Below, one piece after another: positions 56,328 to 64,000 of a stretch of DNA of 64,000 nt. Where the stretch lies: assembly GCF_036785885.1 (NCBI RefSeq), contig NC_092323.1, forward strand, positions 12,408,501-12,472,500, written 5' to 3'. The notes beneath the pieces were generated by a model. That model had not been told where the DNA came from. It searched no databases and saw nothing but the letters and a program-made list of their open reading frames with translations. Made by a program: the position numbers and the translations under genes. The DNA comes from Coffea arabica. Taxonomy: Eukaryota > Streptophyta > Magnoliopsida > Gentianales > Rubiaceae. The first letter of the stretch is position 1; every line of letters begins with the position of its first letter.

Positions 56328-57798
56328 ATTTGATCCTCTTGTTTGCGGCTGATATTTACTTGAAGAAATTAGAGGCGTCAAAATGGTTGATTTGGACGGG
56401 TTTGGACGAGTTGAAATGGATAATGGGTATAAGTGAGTTAATCCATTTATACCCATTTAATTAGATAGGTATAAATGGATAAGTCAAAAATGAATTGGGT
56501 AATTCAATTACCATTTATAACTCATTTATTTTAACTTTTTGTAAACTCATTTAAATTCATTTTTGCAAACTAAATTATCAATTGATACCACTCTTTGCAT
56601 CCATCATTATCAATAAGCCTAATTACTAAAAGAAAATAAAAATTTGAACTAACTACCATGAAAGTTAATATAAAAACTTAATCTAAAAACTTTGAACCCC
56701 TTACAATTTTTTCGTGTGTAAATTTAAAATTTCATTTTAGAATGGTAGGAAAGGAGACTAAAACTTGTCATAAATTGGTAATGCTAAAAAATGAACAAAT
56801 TAACAATCTATAAAAAAAAAAAAAAGGTAAGATAAAACCAACAAATCTTTACATATATAAAACGGGAATCTTTACCTATGGTCCGGTTATGCTGTGATTT
56901 TTGTGAGCCTGATGGGTGTTATGGTCTTTTGGAGTCGAGTGGGAGTGGTTTTGCTGGAAATTCACCGTTCCCCACGTGTTGTTCTCGGACGGCAACAAGT
57001 GTAGCGGTGAGTTGAGCTGGATGCAACAAGCACTGCTTCAAAGTTTTGCAATCTTCATTACTTTTTCTTATTGTTTTCTTAGCCTTGTCTCCGTTACTTT
57101 CTCTTGTTCTTTTCTTGACTTTCTCTACCCAGCGTTTTTTCCGTTCCTCATTCTCCTATCTTTTTTCTCTATATTCTTTTCTTAGCTTCTCTGCCCAGTG
57201 TTTTGTCCTTTCCTCGTTTTCCTATTGAGTTCTCTACTAGACCGCAAATAATTGCGCATCAGAGCATAGGTGCTTTGCAGATGTTTAATGTCAGTTATGC
57301 TCTATTTTATTGGTTTGCATAGCCATTCATGCAGAGCAACAAATCAAAGTAAGGCTCATGTATCCACGCTCTTGATGTCTGACTCAGAAGTTTGGCAATG
57401 AATATATGAGAAGGAGCTGTTGATTGTGTTGGGTAGGGTGAGTTAGTCTTTTTTTTTCGCTTTGTTTTTTTTTTTTTATTGTGTTGGGCCAGGTGAGTTG
57501 AGATTTGTTTATTGTTTGCATGTATGGATGAATGACGACAATTATTCCTGATAGTTAGTCTTGCTGTAATTGCGTCTTCTGTTGCTGCCATTTCTTTGCT
57601 TTTGTCAATGCAGTATCTTCTGCAGTGTAAATAAGTTCCAGCAAAACTAACAAACTAACCCATTGCAGAAACAATGTCTGGGCAACCTTAAGCGAAGGGC
57701 GAGGCGCACATCAACTAGTAGTTAACAAGAAGTTGAAAAAAAAAATTATATAGGATATCTATTTACGTCAGAAATGCATCAAATATTTGTATGTAGAT
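56328..57798. other. Intergenic stretch, possible hAT-derived repeat at 56369-56560
   Basis: GAGGCGTCAAAATGG followed by many copies of TATACCCATTTA and TAAATGGGTATA-like motifs is typical of subterminal regions of plant hAT derivatives. Similar TTATACCCA motifs return at 58160-58190, so the unit may once have spanned 56369 to about 58230. Ends and target duplication were not fixed. Frames at 56916-57228 lack domains. Confidence 0.4.
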
Positions 57799-57985
57799 AT
57801 GCCGTGGAGACGCCGTCGCCTCGATCGTGGCGGGGGCAGCGCGCGCCATCGGCGTGCTTCGGCATCTGCGCGCTCCCGGTGCTGGCCTGCGGGCACCCCA
57901 TTCGGCCCGTCTTGAAACACGGACCAAGGAGTCTGACATGTGTGCGAGTCAACGGACGAGTAAACCCGTAAGACGCAAGGAAGCT
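57799..57985 (+). rRNA. Fragment of 25S rRNA gene, 187 bp, not functional
   Basis: From ATGCCGTGGAGACGCCG to GCAAGGAAGCT the sequence matches the plant 25S rRNA segment roughly 500-700 bases from its 5' end. It includes the nearly invariant CTTGAAACACGGACCAAGG and GTCTGACATGTGTGCGAGTC (57911-57950). Small differences (AGACGCAAGG where AGGCGCAAGG is usual) suggest decay or a paralogue. GC content is far above the flanks. It is an isolated piece in sense orientation, 391 bp beyond the stop codon of the PATROL1-like gene, with no neighbouring rDNA. Confidence 0.9.
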
Positions 57986-58375
57986 TGAAAAATAAAACAT
58001 TCCAATATATACAAGGTTTCAGCAATATTAATGCATGAAAGTCTCCAACAATAAGTTCAATAATTAAAAGCAGGCTCAAATTTCTTCTAAATGGGTGGGA
58101 GGCTTGAAAAAGATAATTCTAAATGAATTAATTGGATTTAATAATAAAGGGATATTATTACCATTTATACCCAAATGCCAAAATTTAAAGATACCCATAT
58201 ATAACTATTCATAGGTGGGTGTGGGTAAATTTAGCTAAATGCGTTTGTTTGTTTGCCACCTATAGCTGCAACGAAGCAGCCATTCCTCAATTCTTCTATC
58301 GTTATCGGTGTATGAGAACTCCAAGTTTTCCCTCTATGTCTATGTGTGTTTCTTTACAATTCTAGTAGAAGCATC

Positions 58376-61300
58376 CTAGGATAGCATCGACCGCACTTCC
58401 ATAATCGATCCGGGAGGTTCCACGTCTTTTTGTTGTAGTGCATTCCCGAGCAATTGTTGCATCCGTGAGGCAAAAATATCATCTAAAACCTGCAAATCAG
58501 AATCTTTGTTGTCATGGTAGTATTTATCATATTACTGGATCTTATTAAAGACGATTTGGCCAGCCAAAGTTTAACTCGAGCCAAGTTACCAAGTCAGCCT
58601 GCATTTTTCACTCCCTTGCAAACATCTCTAACTATTTCAAGGATGAAAGACTTACATCACATAGAAGATTCAAAGGATGATCAGATTATCCCTCTTTCCT
58701 TCTTTAACACTCTACTTCGTATAAGGTGAATTTCAGTTAAAAACGTCATGCTTTTAATCTTTTCAACATTTGCAAATAATGGCTGCTGCTTAAAGTGACT
58801 ATCTGAATCCTGGAAGAATTAGCTCAACTTACAGATACTGCAACCCGTGAAGCTTTGTACCATGACCGATTTTCCTTCCTCTCTGCCAGAAATCTAAGCA
58901 CATCCTGTCACAAAACATCAAACAATAATAAGGAAAAAAAAGAAGAAGAAAATAAAAGATACGTAATGAAAAAATAATTATGAGACATTTTGCTGAACAT
59001 TCTACCAAGAAACTTACCTGTGCCATCCTATCCCAAATACCTCTTGATACGATTATGAACACCTGAGGGTCCAATAAATTGTAAAGTTGATCAATCATTT
59101 TTTCAAGCAAATCCTTCAAGGGCTGCATCCTACTTCGAACATCAGATTCTACAACATTTTCCTTTGCATCCTGAATTATTTTCTTCAACTTTGTAGAGGG
59201 TTGCAATCTTGTCTGAATCCAGAAAAGCAGTATAAAAAACGAAATCAATACTTGATAGTGCATATCCAAATGTCATTAAGAACACCACAAAGTATAGTTG
59301 TAATGGTGATCATAATGACTTTTTCTGCAACTTGTAACCTTGCATTAATAAATGACCAAGAGATGAAAAAAAAAGCATGCTTTCCATCCAAATGCATCTT
59401 GCTGGATAATCAGCACAACACAATGCAGGAAGAATTTTTTTTTTTTAAAAGGACCAAATTCATAACCTAAATGTTAGTACACCTACATTTTCCACAAGCT
59501 TTTCTGTAACTCCTTGCAAATAAGTTCTCAATTTGGCTCTGAGCATAACCGTTACTTCACTCAGATGCTCGCCTGGGATGGTACTCCCACCATCAGGGAT
59601 GCAAGAACCCCATACCTTTATCTGTGCTTCTATTGGGGGCCGCAAAACATCAAGAATCCTTTTCACGGAATTAAGAAAAATTCCCAACTGAAAAATTAGA
59701 GCAAAAATATTAATTTATGGTCAAAAGAAGGGAGATACCAAGTTCACAAAAATCCAAAGATAGCAAACAATCTGACCTCTCTGCAAACGGAATAGGCAGA
59801 TACAGTGCCCTTAGCAAATTTCTGAACATACTTGAGGCCCAATTTAATTGGAATTGAGTTCTCCTTCAGTGCATATAAAACATCTGCATAATGTTTTTCC
59901 ATAGTCTCTATAACTGTCTTTTCCACATCTGTTATGGCCTGTATCCAAACAAGAATTAGATGTCAAGCATTGTGTGTATTACTCCATAAAGTTAGAAAAT
60001 ACACTAGCTACCATGATCCGTTGGGTCCTACTGTGTCACCAAGAAGTACCATTATCACACAAACTAATCATTAAATGTCTATCCATTGATGCAGTAATAC
60101 CAAATGAAGACCTTCTAATCGAATCATAGCAGAAGATTGGGATTCTATACCCCACTTAGCTAAAACCTTTCCCAAATGCATACAAGGAAAATTTCAAACT
60201 GGAAAGTAACATATAGAATACTAGCCGGTTTCTGCCAACCCCAATAAGAGTTAAAATGATGAAGGCAATAGAAATTAAAAAATTCAGACTTTACTTACAC
60301 TTTCCAACTGGATGGTATACTCTGGCCAATGACTTATAATGACATCATATTCCTTTAGTGTCTCCTTCAGTTGATCGTATATATCATCCACGAAAGGGGT
60401 TGTGAGATCCAGTGCTTGGAAGCTGGACCATTTTACCTGGAGGCATGTAAATTCTACTAATCAGCAATAGGGAAATTATAAACACACCAGCAAATGCTGA
60501 CAAATTCATCCAAAGCATCAGTTTTTGGCCAAACATAAAATGAAGCAAGAAGAACAGATATGTCAAATCATATTAATTATGTATATATGTACTACAAACA
60601 AACAGTAAAACCTACACAGATGACTAACCTGATGTTTTTTGAAATAAGAGTTTCTTGTTCCCTATTTTAATTCCATAGGAACAATTTTACCTTTCTATAT
60701 CAATATAAGATGCCTTAAGAGCCAGTTATTTTATCAGCCTCCAATGCAACCCACTCTTATCAAGTAATGTCTAAGATGCAAGTGCCACATTATAAAAGGT
60801 TCAATGGTCCATAGATATATTATTGAAACAAAGAAAAAACTTAAGGTAAAGTATCTCTTTCTATTGCTTTGCTCAGCGTTTAAGCTGCGGTTGAGCAGAC
60901 AAATAAGGTGAAATCTTGTTGAACCTAAAGCTTCTATTTAGAAAAGTAAGGATCAGGCTTCTCATCTACAAAGGTAAGGGTAGTAAAACTGGGACAGATC
61001 AGATATTAGTCGCAGAAAAGCTACGACCTACGTTGTATTTTGAAGTCAAATAAACTTTCTTCCCATTGGAATGATCTCCTCAAGAGATCAACTGAGGCAA
61101 CTACCAAATAAGTTATCATGTGCACATAACCAGTTCAGCCTAATAGCTCAGAAGAATTCAGACCAGGTAATTTTATGTGCATATCCAACACAAGATGGTG
61201 TTGACTTCCAGTGAACAATGCTTGATGGAAATTGAAGAAATATAACATAGGCCATGAACTTGACCCAGTGAGTCCATGTAGACAAAAGAGTACCTTATCA

Positions 61301-63983
61301 GGTTTGCATAGTTCCAGCAAGGTAAGACGCTTTTCCTGGATCCAGAAGGTTATATATGAGTGGAACAATTGTTTTGAATCAACTCCACCTTTAACAGCTC
61401 TGCAAAAGGTCATGATATGATTAAGGCATGCTAGAAAAGACTAAAGTGTAAACTAAGCACATATCAGACTTACTTAATATTCCAGGAGGCAAGATCCCTT
61501 TGAAAATCAGCTGTTGCAACAACGAGTTCTGTCACAGGTGGCAATGGACTAGGAGGTGGACAAGCAACAAGAAATGTCTGCAATCTACTGTTGAGTTCGG
61601 TGCTATATATGGATGAGGATAGATTTGGAAGGTCTATGAAACTATGCAAAGACAGATAAGAGAAAAACCAGAGTTAGAGACTTCTATGAACAAAAATCCT
61701 ATCCTTGGAAGAGATCATGCTCAGATAAATAACAGAGAAGCCATTGCATGAAATGAATGCAAATAAGACTTGAATAAATCAGATTATAGGAACTACAAAC
61801 ATCTCTAATTATCTAATATGGCAGAATCAAGCTATCTACACTTCAGCAAAAATGGGTCCTTTTTTTTTCATTTTCTTCCTTTCCTTTTTACCTGGGGAGT
61901 ACATGCTGATCGTGAATTTCTATGTCTGTGAAGATTTCTCGTCTGATGTTCAAACAAAGAGATTTTATTTTCTGATATGCTGCAGAAATAGTTACTGGGT
62001 CCATTAGTACGTTCCCATTATTGTTAGAAACAATCTCATCTGTTTCTGACATATGCCTCTTGGATCTCTTCTTCACTGCAGTCTGCCAAAAAGAAATGGT
62101 TAATGAAATGGAGTGCAGCAGGGAAAGAAAGTATGTATGCGTTCAATACCTGAAAATATCTGCAAAGCTTCAACTGTGCCTCAGAAGAGAGAATATCATG
62201 CAAAAGTTTGTACAGCTTTAGGGCTGGTACCAGAGCAGAAGCAGCAAATCCAGTAGCTGGTGTAAACACATCAGCGACCCCTGATGGAGATGACTCATCA
62301 AGTGACTTGTAATTCTCAAAAACCACCGCAATGGTCTGCTCAATTTGATCAGAAACATCTCCCAGCATACGATTCTGGTGGGGAATGCATAAGAAAGAAC
62401 ATTATGTTAGTTGAAAATTTGGTATAAAAACTTCAAAGAATCGTAACAGAAGAAAGCACTAAATGCATATGAAGCTAATGGAAGATGCTAGATGAAAAGG
62501 CGCAAGATGTGTACAACACGACCTCAGCATAACTGAAAAAGTCAAAAAAAAGTCCATGAAACATGGTATCATTGAATATAACTGCTGAAGGACAAGTGCA
62601 GATAAATCAAATAAGATTCTCCATGTTAAAGGTGGGATACTTTTACTGTCTCATTTTTATGCATAAGATACTGTGTAAAATTGAGCAGGACAATAACTGT
62701 TCACGTTTTTTTAAGTTAAATCCCTCCTACCTCTTGGTGACTCAATGCCTCTTTACTTTTGCCTTTCATCACAACAGGAAAGAGCAGATCATGCACCAAA
62801 TCTAGACAATCTGCAGTTGGTGTAGCAACATCCATAACATAGGAAAGATATCTGCAAAGTAATCAAACATTATAGACCTACACAGTAATTTCACACCACA
62901 TCTTGAAACAATTTATCTGTAAATAGGCATTTAAACGAATTTGAATACCTCAGCTTAGTGTATGCATCTGAAACTCCATAGTATGAAGCAAATTGAGTCA
63001 CTAGCCACTTCCATGAACCATGCAGCAAAAGCTTTCTCTGTTGAAACTGTTGAGCTTTCATTGCAGTCTCCAAAACGAAGTCATATGCAACAGTCTCAGC
63101 AACAGAACCATACTGAAATAAAGAACAAAATAAGGATACACCTTACCATGAAACTACCTCATTTTAACATTTAAATGGATAAATGTTACATAGAAATGAA
63201 AAGTAGAACTAAAGTCATTCAATAAACCGATGAAGTCTGAATTCACAATGCATAGCAGAGTTCATATGATAGTCAAAATAATATAAAATCCCTTTTTTTC
63301 CTTTGTTCACCATTATTGTATTGCACATCTACTGAACCACAAAGAACAACATTTTCCTTAAGCTTACATGATAGCTGAAAATACCATCAGATGATCTTTA
63401 GAAAGAAAGCGAGACATTAAATATGTAGCTAAAACTACTCATCCCTTTTCTGATTCTACATCAAAGGACAATTAATGTGGGGAAAAAATGAAGAAAATGG
63501 AGAAGAAAGAACCGATAACAATTCAAATCATAAAACATTAAAAGATTCAAATAGTATCACTTAAACATCTATTGAAAGCTAGTGAACAGCCAAAAAACCA
63601 GTTATGGCAAACTGGCTGCTCTCACATTTGAACATAGAACCTTAAGATTGTAATTTCTAACACTATGACAATGCACGCCTGCAACTTAGAGTTAAGTTGT
63701 GGACATGAAAAATTAAAAGACATGTCACAACTAAACAACAGAGTTCAACCATTTCAGTCAAAATTAAAATAAAAAAAATCTTTTGCCGGACTAAGACTGC
63801 ACCAGAATGTTGGTGTATCAACAGTGAGATAACAAAAATTTAGAAAAGATCTATTGCAAGGATCTTACTGACCTTAAGATGACTATTCTCTTCTTGATTT
63901 GAATAATTGATATACAATTGTATTCTCCCCACAAGTTCATGCTCTGGCTCTTGATATATAGACCACCAGCGAAGCTTGTCAGC
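58376..63983 (-). CDS. PATROL1: PATROL1-like MUN-domain protein, C-terminal part
   Basis: Thirteen GT-AG exons on the minus strand: 63873-63983, 62949-63112, 62731-62851, 62150-62374, 61892-62082, 61474-61641, 61294-61399, 60299-60436, 59777-59938, 59487-59687, 59018-59212, 58833-58904, 58376-58489. They join in phase to 655 residues; the N-terminus lies past the right edge. The sequence matches the plant DUF810 family, best PATROL1 (about 1,100 residues in Arabidopsis), a Munc13-like tethering factor that moves proton pump AHA1 to the plasma membrane in guard cells. Diagnostic stretches are WGSCIPDGGSTIPGEHLSEV, SRGIWDRMAQDVLRFLAERK and LDDIFASRMQQLLGNALQ. The end at RSMLS lacks the short Cys/Lys tail I recall in relatives, so the stop may be a lineage change. 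The intron 60437-61293 is the longest complete one between the exons read here. Confidence 0.9.
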
Positions 63984-64000
63984 CTGCATCCAACCAATAC

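Noticed and set aside
57768-58079. Frames on both strands over the 25S fragment
   Set aside because: The GC-rich rRNA sequence explains the lack of stops.

Overview
This is nuclear DNA of a flowering plant, most likely a eudicot. The evidence is short spliced genes with GT-AG introns, an AT-rich intergenic background, a plant tRNA-Ser(GCU), an Athila-type Ty3 LTR retroelement, plant tRNA-derived SINEs, and plant-specific protein families (bHLH, DUF810/MUN, short secreted proline-rich and glycine-rich proteins). I cannot name the species.

Layout. Positions 1-9172 are one Athila-clade LTR retroelement on the minus strand. It has one LTR, a tRNA-Asp primer site and a long gag-pol frame; its other LTR lies beyond the left edge. 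Two SINEs with clean target-site duplications follow (9.7-10.25 kb). Next are a J-domain-like zinc-ribbon protein (11.4 kb) and a two-exon bHLH transcription factor (18 kb). From 19.7 to 35.9 kb runs a tandem array of five small secreted proline-rich protein genes (PRP1-5). Three of them are each followed by a copy of a two-exon cysteine-rich peptide gene (CRP-A, B, C), so the array grew by copying a [PRP-CRP] pair. All five PRP frames are open, while all three CRP copies look broken. A 5'-truncated LINE interrupts the CRP-B unit, and a hAT element sits between PRP1 and PRP2. At 37.2-39.6 kb an incompletely duplicated cysteine/glycine-rich protein locus has its usable signal-peptide exon in copy 1 and its only glycine-rich terminal exon in copy 2.

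The right half holds an IMPACT/YigZ-family gene (minus, six exons), a tRNA-Ser(GCU), an intronless mitochondrial dicarboxylate carrier, a MULE-like element with a MITE nested inside it, a 187-bp sense fragment of 25S rRNA, and the last thirteen exons of a PATROL1-like MUN-domain gene that continues past the right edge. Long stretches between genes are AT-rich with simple repeats and degenerate MITEs.

The most interesting structures are the alternating PRP-CRP array with a shared upstream module (AC-II MYB-type box plus TCCAACTACAT plus TATA), the composite glycine-rich gene, and the J-like protein with NPD in place of HPD. The proline-rich and glycine-rich products would be secreted to the cell wall. 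No operon-like coupling is expected. All calls rest on reading the sequence and remembered families; no search was run.
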